Below are positions 18,448 to 27,535 of a DNA stretch of 49,463 bases, one piece after another. The notes below the pieces were generated by a model. That model was not told where the DNA came from. It did no database searches and saw nothing but the letters and a program-made list of their open reading frames with translations. Source of the DNA: a bacterium (GTDB lineage Bacteria; Electryoneota; JAOADG01); the NCBI GenBank assembly GCA_030247525.1, contig JAOTSC010000004.1:1-49463 (forward strand). Reading direction: 5' to 3'. Both the position numbers and the translations under genes were made by a program. The stretch's first letter is position 1, and every line of letters begins with the position of its first letter.

Positions 18448-19104
18448 TTAATCGAGCGGTGAAAGCCCTTCGCGGATGGCGTAGCGGGTGAGTTCGGCTA
18501 CGGAGTAGAGATTTAATTTGTCCATGATGTGCATTCGGTGGGTTTCGATTGTCTTCGCACTCAGGAACAGAAGCTCCGAGATTTTCTTGGTCGATTTTCC
18601 TTCGGCGAGCAATTGGAGTACTTCCCGTTCGCGGGGGCTGAGGACATCGAACGCGGTACTAGAAGCGATATCAGGGTCTTTTTGGAGATATTCTTTTAAG
18701 ATCATTTCGGCGATTTTGGTAGCAAGAAACACCTGTCCGTTTTTAATCGATTTGATCGCGGTTAGCAATTCGTCGGGAGATGAATCTTTCAGGAGGTATC
18801 CCCGCGCCCCCGCCCGCATCGCCTCCACGACATAACGGCGGTCGGAGTGCATCGATAGCATTGCGATTTGCGCATCCGGTTGCCCCTCGATAATCCGCCG
18901 AACCGCTTCGATTCCGTTAATTTCAGGCATCGAGATATCCATTAGGATCACATCCGGTTTCAAGTCACGCGTCATTTGAATCGCTTCCAGCCCGGTAACC
19001 GCCAGTCCTATCACTGCAACCGTTTGCGAACTCTCAAGAATCTGTTTTAATCCGGCGCTAAACAACCGATGATCGTCGGCGATGAGTACGCGAATCGGCG
19101 TCAT
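18448..19104 (-). CDS. NarL/FixJ-family response regulator
   Basis: A 218-residue two-domain regulator. The receiver domain has the acidic pair ADDH (10-11), phospho-acceptor Asp56 in ILMDISMPEING, and the conserved Lys in YLLKDSS. The C-terminal LuxR-type HTH is clear from LSPREREVLQLLAEGKSTKKISELLFLSAKTIETHRMHIMDKL (read in parts; about 150-195). It binds DNA when phosphorylated by its partner kinase. The gene overlaps the kinase gene by 4 nt (ATGA), so the two form a cognate pair. The target genes are unknown; amtB lies next downstream but about 400 bp away. Confidence 0.94.
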   Translation of the reverse strand: MTPIRVLIADDHRLFSAGLKQILESSQTVAVIGLAVTGLEAIQMTRDLKPDVILMDISMPEINGIEAVRRIIEGQPDAQIAMLSMHSDRRYVVEAMRAGARGYLLKDSSPDELLTAIKSIKNGQVFLATKIAEMILKEYLQKDPDIASSTAFDVLSPREREVLQLLAEGKSTKKISELLFLSAKTIETHRMHIMDKLNLYSVAELTRYAIREGLSPLD

Positions 19105-20276
19105 ACCTGCTCCTGCTTTGTTATCGATAATGTGACAACCGTTCCAGCTCCCGGTTCCGATTGGATGGTAACCGAACCTCCTAAACTGCGCAACCGCTCC
19201 CGAATACTGAATAGTCCAAAACTGGTGATTTCGGAATCGCTCCGTTGCTCATCCGGTACAACAAATCCGCAACCGTCGTCGGAAACCGTTACAATTACCT
19301 TGTCCGCAATGGTTGCAACTTCGATGCGTACCGCCCGCGCTTTGGCGTGTTTGATGACGTTGGTTATCAGCTCCTGTACCGCTTTGAAGAGGGTGATTCG
19401 AATTGGCTCGGCGAGCGAAGGCTCCGTTCCCTTCACGATTACCCGGACTGGCAGCCGGTGTTTCAAGAAGGTGCTCTCCGCCAACCACTGCAAAGCGGCA
19501 ACAAAACCTAACTCATAAAGAATCGGAGTACTAATCTCAAACGTCAATTTGCGGGTAAACTGAATCGCCCGGTCAATCAGGGTAACAATTTCCGAGAGAT
19601 TCTCATCGAACCCGCTGAAAATCGCATCCCCTTTCAACTGCTGGATTCGCATTTTCAAAAAAGCAAATTCCTGTCCGATGTGATCATGAAGCTCAGCCGC
19701 GATTGCCCGGCGTTCGCGGGCTTCGGCAAGCGATAGTTCGGTTGCCATCCGCCGTAACTGATCTTGATGCTGCTCGATTTTTTCTTGGGTGCGACGATGT
19801 TCTTCGATTTCGTGACGCAAGGCGGCGGTGCGATTTGCAACCAATCGCTCCAAATTTTCATGGGATTCGTGGAGCGCTTGGTCGGCAAGCCGATGATGAA
19901 AATAAGAGCGCAGCATTTCGGCAAGCGAATCGATTAAGTCGCGTTCTTCCACCAAAAACGGCCCTTCGGCTTCGTTGGGACGCGGTTCCCGGTAGATGAC
20001 CGAGATAGTCCCTTCCTCCCCATTCTTTAATCGGATCGGAGCGGTTTGCATCCATTCCGTCGGCCGATAATTCGATGTCGAGAAATCGTAGCCAAGGATA
20101 TGAATCCGGGCTTCCGTGACTTCAGGATATTGCCACGCCGGGGGTAACAGCGCCAAGACCTTCTGCAGCAGCTCCTCGCAGGAAAGTTCCTCATCCTGTA
20201 TCAGTCTTGCCGTCCGGTGCAATGCCGATAGCTCTTTGACGCGTTCCGATAGTTTGTGGCCGGTTGGGTCGTTCAT
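19101..20276 (-). CDS. NarX-type sensor histidine kinase, no membrane segment
   Basis: A 391-residue kinase. Residues about 10-130 form an N-terminal sensor region that looks GAF-like, with no transmembrane segment, so the protein is probably cytoplasmic. A coiled coil follows (about 130-180). The HisKA_3 dimerisation motif is RRAIAAELHDHIGQEF with the phospho-His at about 197. The ATPase domain shows ELITNVIKHAKA (N box) and VSDDGCGF (D box) and ends with GLFSIRERLRSLGGSVTIQSEPGAGT. It phosphorylates the overlapping NarL-family regulator. The signal is unknown. Confidence 0.92.
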   Translation of the reverse strand: MNDPTGHKLSERVKELSALHRTARLIQDEELSCEELLQKVLALLPPAWQYPEVTEARIHILGYDFSTSNYRPTEWMQTAPIRLKNGEEGTISVIYREPRPNEAEGPFLVEERDLIDSLAEMLRSYFHHRLADQALHESHENLERLVANRTAALRHEIEEHRRTQEKIEQHQDQLRRMATELSLAEARERRAIAAELHDHIGQEFAFLKMRIQQLKGDAIFSGFDENLSEIVTLIDRAIQFTRKLTFEISTPILYELGFVAALQWLAESTFLKHRLPVRVIVKGTEPSLAEPIRITLFKAVQELITNVIKHAKARAVRIEVATIADKVIVTVSDDGCGFVVPDEQRSDSEITSFGLFSIRERLRSLGGSVTIQSEPGAGTVVTLSITKQEQV

Positions 20277-20377
20277 ATCGAAAATATACCGAAACTGTCA
20301 ACCTAAGTGAAAGCATTAGCAAAGCTTCCCAAGCAACGGTATTTTCGGAAAACGACAACGCAATTGGGAGTGGTTCC

Positions 20378-21484
20378 ATGAAGTGGTTAGTACTTGGACT
20401 GAATTACTTTCGGCATGAGATGCGGGAAGCCGGCGACGAATGGATCGAAGAACCTTGCCGTAGTTATGAGGGCGGGTTGCGGTATTTACCGGCATTGCTT
20501 GACGAGATTAAGCGTGAAAAAGGTTTTGTACCCGATGCCATCGTGTTCGGCGATTATAGCAATGCGCCTGGTTTCTATGGCTTGGAGCAAGCGCCATGTC
20601 CGACCGCTTTTGTGTGTATTGACCCCCACTGTCATTACGATTGGTTTTCGGTTTGGTCAAATGCATGGGACGTCGTATTGGTTGCCGAAGTCGATTACAT
20701 ACCGAATATGCGGACGATGGCTCCAAAATCGTTCATTGAGCCTTATCCATTATGGGGCAGAAACGACCCACCACCGGAGTATGTCCGGACGATTCCGATC
20801 GCTTTTGTCGGTACCCGGAACCCGCAAACTACTCCAGATCGGGAAGCCATGTTTCAGGCAATAGAGAAACGGCTGCCGCTGCAAGTACTGCAAGGGGATT
20901 GGCGGGAACCGTACGCCCGGGCAAAAATCGTCATCAACCAGACACTACAAAACGATTTGAATTTCCGGCACTTCGAAGCTATGAGCAGTGGCGCGATGCT
21001 CATCACCGAAAAAATCGATAACGGTTTACTCGACTTCTTTCAGGATGGCGTTCATTTGGTAACGTATGGCTATCGGAATTGGGATGAGCTCGTTGAAAAA
21101 GCGGAGTATTACTTAACTCACGACGAGGAGCGGAAGCGGATCGCGAAAGCCGGCATGGAGATAACAATTACGAAACACTCACCACGGGTACGATATCGCG
21201 ATCTCTGCGCAATGGTGCAAGCGGATGTGGTGGTTGCGCGAAGCAAACAACGCCAACAAGAATTCGTCGAGGTAAGAAGGGCTGAGAGCGAAGCGTTCCA
21301 GATTTTAGCGAAACGGTTTGTCAGTGAGAAGGCGCGCGATTTCTTTCATGCCTACTCATATCGGGCTCGGCTACAGGATGAAGCATTTTCACCAGAAATC
21401 ATAGCAGAAGTGATGAAAAGCGTACCTGACAAAGCAGTAGCTAAGTTTGTTTTGCAAAAACTGAGCACGGATTTGCAACCGTAG
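20378..21484 (+). CDS. CgeB-like glycosyltransferase
   Basis: 368 residues, starting at the ATG preceded by GGGAG at 8 nt; a longer form from 20264 would run into the divergent kinase promoter region. The N-terminal part (KWLVLGLNYFRHEM) and the C-terminal region with FRHFEAMSSGAMLITEKIDNGLLDFF followed by DEERKRIAKAGME match glycosyltransferase group 1 proteins of the CgeB type (GT-B fold; the Glu-rich donor-binding loop is FEAMSSG). The sugar and acceptor are unknown. It stands alone on the plus strand between a divergent two-component pair and convergent ABC genes. Confidence 0.8.
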   Translation: MKWLVLGLNYFRHEMREAGDEWIEEPCRSYEGGLRYLPALLDEIKREKGFVPDAIVFGDYSNAPGFYGLEQAPCPTAFVCIDPHCHYDWFSVWSNAWDVVLVAEVDYIPNMRTMAPKSFIEPYPLWGRNDPPPEYVRTIPIAFVGTRNPQTTPDREAMFQAIEKRLPLQVLQGDWREPYARAKIVINQTLQNDLNFRHFEAMSSGAMLITEKIDNGLLDFFQDGVHLVTYGYRNWDELVEKAEYYLTHDEERKRIAKAGMEITITKHSPRVRYRDLCAMVQADVVVARSKQRQQEFVEVRRAESEAFQILAKRFVSEKARDFFHAYSYRARLQDEAFSPEIIAEVMKSVPDKAVAKFVLQKLSTDLQP

Positions 21485-21499
21485 ATATAAGTCGCGTTA

Positions 21500-22723
21500 C
21501 TACTCGTAGCGCAACGCTTCGATGGGATCGAGGCGGGAGGCTTTCATCGCCGGCCAGATGCCAAAGATGACACCAACAAAACTACAGAAGATGAGTGCGA
21601 GGACAATCGTCCATACCGGAAAACCGACGGGGAACTTGACTGCGGCACTCAAAATGAGTGGTCCGCCGATTCCTAACAGCATGCCAAATAACGCGCCGAT
21701 TTCAGATAATACAACCGCTTCGACGAGAAACTGAAAGAGAATGTCGCGACGACGACTTCCCAACGCTTTCCGGACGCCGATCTCCCGCGTTCGTTCGGTT
21801 ACCGATACCAACATAATATTCATAATCCCGATACCGGCAACCAAGAGTGACACGGCAACAATTCCCATCGCGGCAGCTTTGATCCATTTCGTGAAATTAT
21901 TGAAAGTATCGAGGATTTGTTGATTGTTCCAGATCGCAAAGTTATCGGGTTCCTGCGGTTTTAGGTGGCGTATCGACCGCAACAAAATCCGCGACTCCTC
22001 CATCGCCTCATCCATCATCGCTGGTGTACGTGAACTCACTGTGATGAACACCCCACGCTCAAGTCCAAAGATGTTCTCATAGGCACTAAGCGGAATCGAG
22101 ACGAAGAAGTTTTTATCACCGCCATCAAACATTTCCGCTTTCTCGGTAAACACACCGATGATTTGAAATGGTCTTCCACGGATACGGAGCCATTGACCGA
22201 CTGGTTCACGATTAGAGAATAGTTTGTCGGCGAGTTTGCTGCCTAATACTGCTACTGCTTGTTTACTGTTTACTTCACTCTCGGTAAAAAATCGACCCTT
22301 CTCGATGGTATAACCGTTGTTTAAGGCGAACTCACTCGTTCCGCCAGCAACTGTTACATTCGGATTCGTTTGAATAAGAGAAGTGACAATCACCTGCCCC
22401 CATTGCCAGGCTTCCGCACCAACGGAACCAACACTCGGTAAATCCTGCAAGTACCGGATATAGTCCCACTTGATGGGGGGGCGGGTGCGGTCGCGGTGCT
22501 GATGAGAGAATCCGACATTGTTGTCGAAGCGCTGAATCTGAAAAACACCTGCCGATAATCCACTGAGTTCTTCATCGATTTTCTTTTGCAATCCGGTGAT
22601 AATCGCCATCATCCCAATGATTGCCGCAACGCCAATCACGACTCCGAGCAATGTCAAACCCGATCGCATTTTATGCGACCAGATCGTAGTAAGCGACATT
22701 GTAATGGTTTCCCGGATGATCAT
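21500..22723 (-). CDS. MacB-like ABC transporter permease (second copy)
   Basis: A 407-residue permease of the MacB/FtsX type: one N-terminal membrane segment (SGLTLLGVVIGVAAIIGMMAIITGL, read as about 18-42), a large periplasmic MacB_PCD domain (about 45-280), then three membrane segments in the C-terminal FtsX domain with the coupling phrase VTERTREIGVRKALGSRRRDILFQFLVEA and the closing SRLDPIEALRYE. Its close sister gene lies 13 bp upstream, so the two probably form the heterodimeric membrane part of one transporter. Confidence 0.9.
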   Translation of the reverse strand: MIIRETITMSLTTIWSHKMRSGLTLLGVVIGVAAIIGMMAIITGLQKKIDEELSGLSAGVFQIQRFDNNVGFSHQHRDRTRPPIKWDYIRYLQDLPSVGSVGAEAWQWGQVIVTSLIQTNPNVTVAGGTSEFALNNGYTIEKGRFFTESEVNSKQAVAVLGSKLADKLFSNREPVGQWLRIRGRPFQIIGVFTEKAEMFDGGDKNFFVSIPLSAYENIFGLERGVFITVSSRTPAMMDEAMEESRILLRSIRHLKPQEPDNFAIWNNQQILDTFNNFTKWIKAAAMGIVAVSLLVAGIGIMNIMLVSVTERTREIGVRKALGSRRRDILFQFLVEAVVLSEIGALFGMLLGIGGPLILSAAVKFPVGFPVWTIVLALIFCSFVGVIFGIWPAMKASRLDPIEALRYE

Positions 22724-22735
22724 TGATGAATGCCT

Positions 22736-23971
22736 TTATCCTTCGTAACGTAACGCTTCAATCGGGTTAAGCCGCGATGCCCGCGCTGCGGGATACAAGC
22801 CAAAAAGAATGCCAATGAATGCAGAGAAAACAATCGAACCAATCGCCAACCAAACCGGAACCGTGGCAGGAAGGGAGTTCTTGATTAATTCTGCAATGCC
22901 AAATGAGAGTGCTAATCCGATCACACCACCAATCGCGCAAAGCACCGCCGATTCCATCAGGAATTGTGTCAATATGTAGCCACGCTTTGCACCGAGCGCT
23001 TTTCGCATTCCGATTTCATTGGTACGCTCTGTTACCGATACCAACATGATATTCATAATACCGATGCCACCCACTAACAAAGAGATACCTGCAATGAGAA
23101 TGCCCGCCATGTAAACACCACCGGTAACACTTTTATAGAATTGGTCGAGCGCATTCTGCCGGTTGATCGAGAAGTCGTTGTCTTGTTGCGGTTTTAGGCG
23201 ACGGGTGACTCGCATGAGTCCTAACACTTCACTCTCTAACTCATCCATGCCACCGGCATCATAAGCTTTGGCAATAATTGTAATATCCGGGTGTCGTCGG
23301 GTGAATTTTGTCGCGCAGAAATAGGGTATAATCACGAGTTTATCGAGGGATTGACCAAACGATTTACCTTGCTTTGTCAGTAGTCCTACGACAGTGAACG
23401 GAATGTTGCCGATTTTTATTTCTCTGCCTATCGGATCGAACATTCCGTAAATCTCATCTGCAACATCTTGTCCAATAACGGCAAAGTTCCTTGCATTGGT
23501 TACATCTTCTGCGGTAAAGAAGCGTCCGGACTCCATTTCACCACCGCGAGTATCGAGGTACTTTTCATCGACCCCAAAAATTGTCACACCGGAAAGGGTG
23601 ATTCCGCGCCCTTTTACACTATTCGTAAACCCGGTCATCCCGGTAACAGCTTCGGCTAACTCAGAATTGTCGCGTAGGAATTGGTAGTTCTCGTACTTAA
23701 TCTCTTTCCGGTTCATGAAGACCCACCAGTCATCCATGACAACCCATGGCCATTTCTGGATATAGAGTGTCCCGATTCCAAGCATATTGAACTGAGTGGC
23801 AAATGCTTTGTTCAAACCTTGAATGATGGCAAGCATCGTACAGACGGTGGCGACCCCCATGATGACTCCCGTAGTCGCAAGCATCGTGCGGGTTTTATTT
23901 GCACGCAATGCCCGGAGCGCTGCAATCCAGCTCTCGCGTAACAGGAATAGATAAGGGTCAAGTTTCTTCAT
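22736..23971 (-). CDS. MacB-like ABC transporter permease (first copy)
   Basis: A 411-residue permease, starting at ATG 23971 (a TTG seven codons earlier is less likely). It has the same plan as its neighbour: one N-terminal membrane segment, a periplasmic MacB_PCD domain, three C-terminal membrane segments, the phrase VTERTNEIGMRKALGAKRGYILTQFLMES and the end SRLNPIEALRYEG. The sharing of these phrases with the next gene shows a tandem duplication followed by divergence. It lies 45 bp after the ABC ATPase gene. Confidence 0.9.
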   Translation of the reverse strand: MKKLDPYLFLLRESWIAALRALRANKTRTMLATTGVIMGVATVCTMLAIIQGLNKAFATQFNMLGIGTLYIQKWPWVVMDDWWVFMNRKEIKYENYQFLRDNSELAEAVTGMTGFTNSVKGRGITLSGVTIFGVDEKYLDTRGGEMESGRFFTAEDVTNARNFAVIGQDVADEIYGMFDPIGREIKIGNIPFTVVGLLTKQGKSFGQSLDKLVIIPYFCATKFTRRHPDITIIAKAYDAGGMDELESEVLGLMRVTRRLKPQQDNDFSINRQNALDQFYKSVTGGVYMAGILIAGISLLVGGIGIMNIMLVSVTERTNEIGMRKALGAKRGYILTQFLMESAVLCAIGGVIGLALSFGIAELIKNSLPATVPVWLAIGSIVFSAFIGILFGLYPAARASRLNPIEALRYEG

Positions 23972-24016
23972 GTTAAACTTTGTTGCATACAATAAACAAT
24001 AACTTTTGTAAGGTTG

Positions 24017-24724
24017 CTATGCTACTGCAATAATACTCCGTTTTTGCGGACTCGGTTCGTCGCTACTCACCTTCCCATCGAATAACCGGACGATCCGCCT
24101 TGCATACTCAGCGATGGTCTCTTCGTGCGTCACTAATATGATTGTATTGCCAGCAGCATAGAGTTGATCGAACAACGCCATGATTTCATCACCAGTCTTG
24201 GAATCAAGGTTACCGGTCGGCTCATCGGCAAGCAAAATTGCTGGATTGTTGATGAGTGCCCGGGCAATCGCAACACGCTGCCGTTGACCGCCGGATAGCT
24301 CATTGGGGCGGTGATGCATCCGGTCTGCTAAACCAACCCGTTCCAGCATTTCCGTAGCTCGGCGTTTGCGTTCCTCGGCACTTACTCCAGCATAGATAAG
24401 AGGCAGTTCGACATTATGCAGGGCATCGGCACGGGCAAGTAGATTAAACGTCTGAAACACAAAACCGATTTTCCGGTTGCGGACTGCAGCTAACTCATCG
24501 TCGGTCATCCGCGATACATCAATGCCATCCAAAAAGTATGTTCCATCGGTCGGTGTATCGAGACAGCCTATCATGTTCATCAAAGTCGATTTACCCGAAC
24601 CGGATGGACCCATAATCGCAACATACTCACCTTGTTCGATTCCGAGATCAACTCCGCGCAAGGCGTCGACGTTCGTATCGCCCATCATGTATCGTTTTGT
24701 CATTCCGTGGATATCGATAATCAT
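24017..24724 (-). CDS. ABC transporter ATP-binding protein, MacB/LolD family
   Basis: A 235-residue nucleotide-binding protein. Walker A is GPSGSGKST (about 39-47), the ABC signature [15 protein letters not shown], Walker [13 protein letters not shown], and the switch His in LVTHEE. It lies 3 bp after the membrane fusion protein gene, with AGGAAG as ribosome site overlapping that gene's end, and powers the two MacB-like permeases encoded downstream. A Lol lipoprotein role is less likely since a TolC and an MFP are part of the operon. Confidence 0.93.
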   Translation of the reverse strand: MIIDIHGMTKRYMMGDTNVDALRGVDLGIEQGEYVAIMGPSGSGKSTLMNMIGCLDTPTDGTYFLDGIDVSRMTDDELAAVRNRKIGFVFQTFNLLARADALHNVELPLIYAGVSAEERKRRATEMLERVGLADRMHHRPNELSGGQRQRVAIARALINNPAILLADEPTGNLDSKTGDEIMALFDQLYAAGNTIILVTHEETIAEYARRIVRLFDGKVSSDEPSPQKRSIIAVA

Positions 24725-24727
24725 CCA

Positions 24728-25978
24728 CTACTTCCTTTCTTTCATCCGCTTTTTGCGCTCTTCCTCTTTCTTCTTCGGGTCTTCGAGCTTTACTTGATCG
24801 TTCTCTTTCAGATCGCGAGATACCATCCGGTATGGGCCGGTAACAATGGTGTCGCCGATACTTACCCCACTGCGTACTTGAATGTCCAGATTTGAGGCAA
24901 TGCCTGTCAACACCGGTACTTTCTTTGCTTTCCCCTTTTCGTAACGGAAGACAACTTCTGGTAGTTTTTCGCGCTTCAAGCGGTCAGATAATCGTTTTTG
25001 TGCCTGTGAACTCACATCGCTTGGCATTTCGATTTCGGTCTTCTCGAGTGATTCCTGCCGAACTGTGATCGATTGAATCGGCACCATCACCGCATCATCG
25101 ACGACTTCAGTAACGATATCGACGGTGGCACTCATACCGGGACGCAATTGCGGCAGTGTGTTATCCAGCCGGATTTTCACGAGGAAATTGGTGACTTGAT
25201 CCTGCGTACCAAATCCAGAAACCTTTGCAGTATGCGCTATCTCAGTTACATGACCGATGATAATCGAATCGGGAAAGGCATCGACCAAAACTCGCGCACT
25301 ATCGCCAATCGATATCTTCACGACATCGTTTTCGTCGATATCGCATTCGACAGTCATTTTTCCCAAATCGCTGATTACAAGAATGACATCTTCCTGGAAT
25401 TGAGCACCAAGTGTTAGCTCACCCTCTTTTTTGCGAACGTCGGTAATAACGCCATCCACTGGAGCGGAAATGGTCGTTTTCGACATCATATCGTTCACTT
25501 CTTTTAGAGCGGCAGCACCTTGCTCAACGGCGCTGGTCGTTTGCAATAGCGTAGCTTCGGCGGCTTCGAGCTCACTGGCGCTCACCAATTGTTTCGATGC
25601 TAACTCGCGCAATCGCTTTACATCGGCGATGGTCTTGGCGTAATTCGCTTTAGCGCTGCTTAAATTGGATGTGGCGCGATCGACTTGTGCTTGATACGTT
25701 TCCCGATCCAATTGAGCAAGGAATTGACCACGAGTAACCCGGTCGCCTTCTTTTGCATGTAAGCGAATGATTTTGCCTGCGACTTGCGCTGACACTTTGA
25801 CACCGAGTTCGCTTTGTACGCGCCCGCTGCCTGACACCGTTTCCACTAAGGTGCCTTGCTTTGCCACTGCCCACTTTACTTCGGTTCCTTTATCGCGTTG
25901 GCGGTAAAAGTTTGCACCAATCGCAGCACCAAGCAGGACGACACCGGCAATAATCCAGATGAGTTTCTTCTTGTTCGT
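24728..25978 (-). CDS. Membrane fusion protein (HlyD/MacA family), apparent ACG start
   Basis: Periplasmic adaptor that joins the ABC pump to TolC. The mature part has the usual MFP order: a barrel strand SAQVAGKIIRLHAKEGDRVTRGQ (lipoyl-like half, read in parts), a coiled-coil hairpin (about 90-160), the second lipoyl half SAPVDGVITDVRKKEG, and beta-barrel and membrane-proximal domains. With standard start codons the frame can only begin at GTG 25867, which would drop the N-terminal anchor. In frame from 25978 it reads TNKKKLIWIIAGVVLLGAA, a basic residue cluster and one membrane helix, exactly what this family needs. GGAGGGG, overlapping the tolC stop (TAGGAGGGG), lies 2-4 nt before the ACG. 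So I place the start at ACG 25978; a sequence error for ATG is the alternative. Confidence 0.8.
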   Translation of the reverse strand, partial: TNKKKLIWIIAGVVLLGAAIGANFYRQRDKGTEVKWAVAKQGTLVETVSGSGRVQSELGVKVSAQVAGKIIRLHAKEGDRVTRGQFLAQLDRETYQAQVDRATSNLSSAKANYAKTIADVKRLRELASKQLVSASELEAAEATLLQTTSAVEQGAAALKEVNDMMSKTTISAPVDGVITDVRKKEGELTLGAQFQEDVILVISDLGKMTVECDIDENDVVKISIGDSARVLVDAFPDSIIIGHVTEIAHTAKVSGFGTQDQVTNFLVKIRLDNTLPQLRPGMSATVDIVTEVVDDAVMVPIQSITVRQESLEKTEIEMPSDVSSQAQKRLSDRLKREKLPEVVFRYEKGKAKKVPVLTGIASNLDIQVRSGVSIGDTIVTGPYRMVSRDLKENDQVKLEDPKKKEEERKKRMKERK

Positions 25979-25986
25979 AACCCCTC

Positions 25987-27324
25987 CTACCGCGTAAGAG
26001 AGCTGCCGACCGAATACTCGAGCAGCGCTTTCGCAGTACGCGCTTCCAACTTTCGTTTTACTAATTCAATTTCCGAGTCGAGCTCCGCTGTCTGTGCATT
26101 TTGTACATTCAACAACGTCGAGGAACCGACTCGATAACGTTCCTGTTCCATGTCCCGCTGGCGTTTCGCCAAATCGAGATTGGCTTCCGCTATTACGATT
26201 TGCGCTTTAGCCCGGACATACTTCGAGTGATTTTCACGCACTGACTGTTCTAAATCTTCGTAGGTTTTGTTTTGGGTCCACTTCGATTGTTTGAGTTCAA
26301 CTTTTGAACGTTCGCGGGTCTCAGCGCGTTGAAAACCGGTGAACAGCGGATAGTTCAAACTGATGCCAACCGAGGATGATTTGCCTTCAGGAGCTATTGT
26401 CCAATCTTTGCTATTTGCCCCGGTTTCGGAGTAATCGTAACCAGCAGAAAGCGACAGTGTCGGCCACCAGGTGGCATCGGAAATCTTCTTGTTGTTCAAC
26501 GAATTCATATAATTCAGTTTAGCAAGAATGCTAGTAGGGGAACTGCTTAATGCTCGATTCACCAAAGAATCAACCCCCGTATTGGATATCGATTCTTCCT
26601 GCGGCTCTGCAAGAGGATAACGGCTGGTCAACGCGACACCGATGATCTGATTGATTTTTTCACGGTAAATCGTCGAGTCTTGAATTGCTTGCAGAAGGGT
26701 ATTCTCGGCAGTTCCGACTTGAATTCGAGTCGATAACACATCGATTTCGGTGGTAGCACCCAAGGCATACTTGGTTTCTGCTAACCGCAACAATTCTTTC
26801 CGTAATGCGATAGCACTGCGAGCTGCACGTACTAATTCGGAACTCGCAATCGACGTATTTATCGCCAACCGGAGGTTGTATGATAACTGCTGCTGTGATT
26901 GCGTAAGAATAATCGGTGACGCCTTCACGGCAAGCCGTGCATTATCCAAGGTGTAATATCGCGCTCCCCCTTCCCAGATCGGCAGGGATAACGAAACTCC
27001 GTATCCACTGGAACCACTGGTGGTGGAAGTTGGGCTATAATTTTTGTTCACTGAGTATCGACTGCTCAAAGTGATACCAGGTAAGAAATCGCCATAAGCA
27101 CGATACAGAGTATACTTCGCTAAAATCTGTTCTTCCCAAGTTGAGCGATAGGTTGGACTTGTTTCCAACGCTTGTTTGAACAAGTCTTCATACGTCTGGG
27201 GGGTCTCCCGGTCGTAGCGTGGCGCGGCGATGCTAACGGTTACGCTCATCGCTGCTATTGCCGCGATAACGATAAACAATTTCATAAATCGTTGTGTGTG
27301 TGTGTGGCGTTTCATAGAATTCAT
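25987..27324 (-). CDS. TolC-family outer membrane efflux protein
   Basis: About 445 residues with a signal peptide (KLFIVIAAIAAMSVTVSIAA) and the two OEP repeats typical of TolC: long amphipathic helices such as NTSIASSELVRAARSAIALRKELL with barrel strands containing GVSLSLPIWEGG and GISLNYPLFTGFQRAE. It forms the outer-membrane duct of the export pump encoded downstream. ATG at 27324, 27315 or 27285 are possible. Between the first two and the last lies a (CA)7 dinucleotide tract that encodes HTHT, so its length would decide which start is in frame. It is the first gene of the tolC-MFP-ATPase-permease operon. Confidence 0.9.
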   Translation of the reverse strand: MNSMKRHTHTQRFMKLFIVIAAIAAMSVTVSIAAPRYDRETPQTYEDLFKQALETSPTYRSTWEEQILAKYTLYRAYGDFLPGITLSSRYSVNKNYSPTSTTSGSSGYGVSLSLPIWEGGARYYTLDNARLAVKASPIILTQSQQQLSYNLRLAINTSIASSELVRAARSAIALRKELLRLAETKYALGATTEIDVLSTRIQVGTAENTLLQAIQDSTIYREKINQIIGVALTSRYPLAEPQEESISNTGVDSLVNRALSSSPTSILAKLNYMNSLNNKKISDATWWPTLSLSAGYDYSETGANSKDWTIAPEGKSSSVGISLNYPLFTGFQRAETRERSKVELKQSKWTQNKTYEDLEQSVRENHSKYVRAKAQIVIAEANLDLAKRQRDMEQERYRVGSSTLLNVQNAQTAELDSEIELVKRKLEARTAKALLEYSVGSSLTR

Positions 27325-27456
27325 ATTTCCCGATTCAGCGAAGGAATGCCATTCGCTTGGTTCAACATGTTGGAGTAACTCGATGTTTGAAAGGTTGCAG
27401 TCCTCTGGTGATACGATGTCGCTGATATGACAATGAATCACTGTCACAAGATTAAC

Positions 27457-27484
27457 AAACGGGGCGTAACTGGAACGCCCCGTT
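27457..27484 (-). terminator. Rho-independent terminator after the Yip1-type gene
   Basis: Minus-strand stem AACGGGGCG/CGCCCCGTT (9 bp, perfect) with a 9-nt loop, followed by TTGTTAATCTT. It lies about 50 nt after the stop codon of the Yip1-type membrane protein gene and just ahead of the tolC operon. Confidence 0.65.
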
Positions 27485-27535
27485 GCATCGATTAGACGAC
27501 AAACATACCTATGATCTTGCTTGGAATCACGTTAT

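Noticed and set aside
21500-24724. Reading of the ABC genes as LolCDE lipoprotein release
   Set aside because: The operon begins with TolC and a membrane fusion protein, which fits a MacAB-TolC-type exporter.
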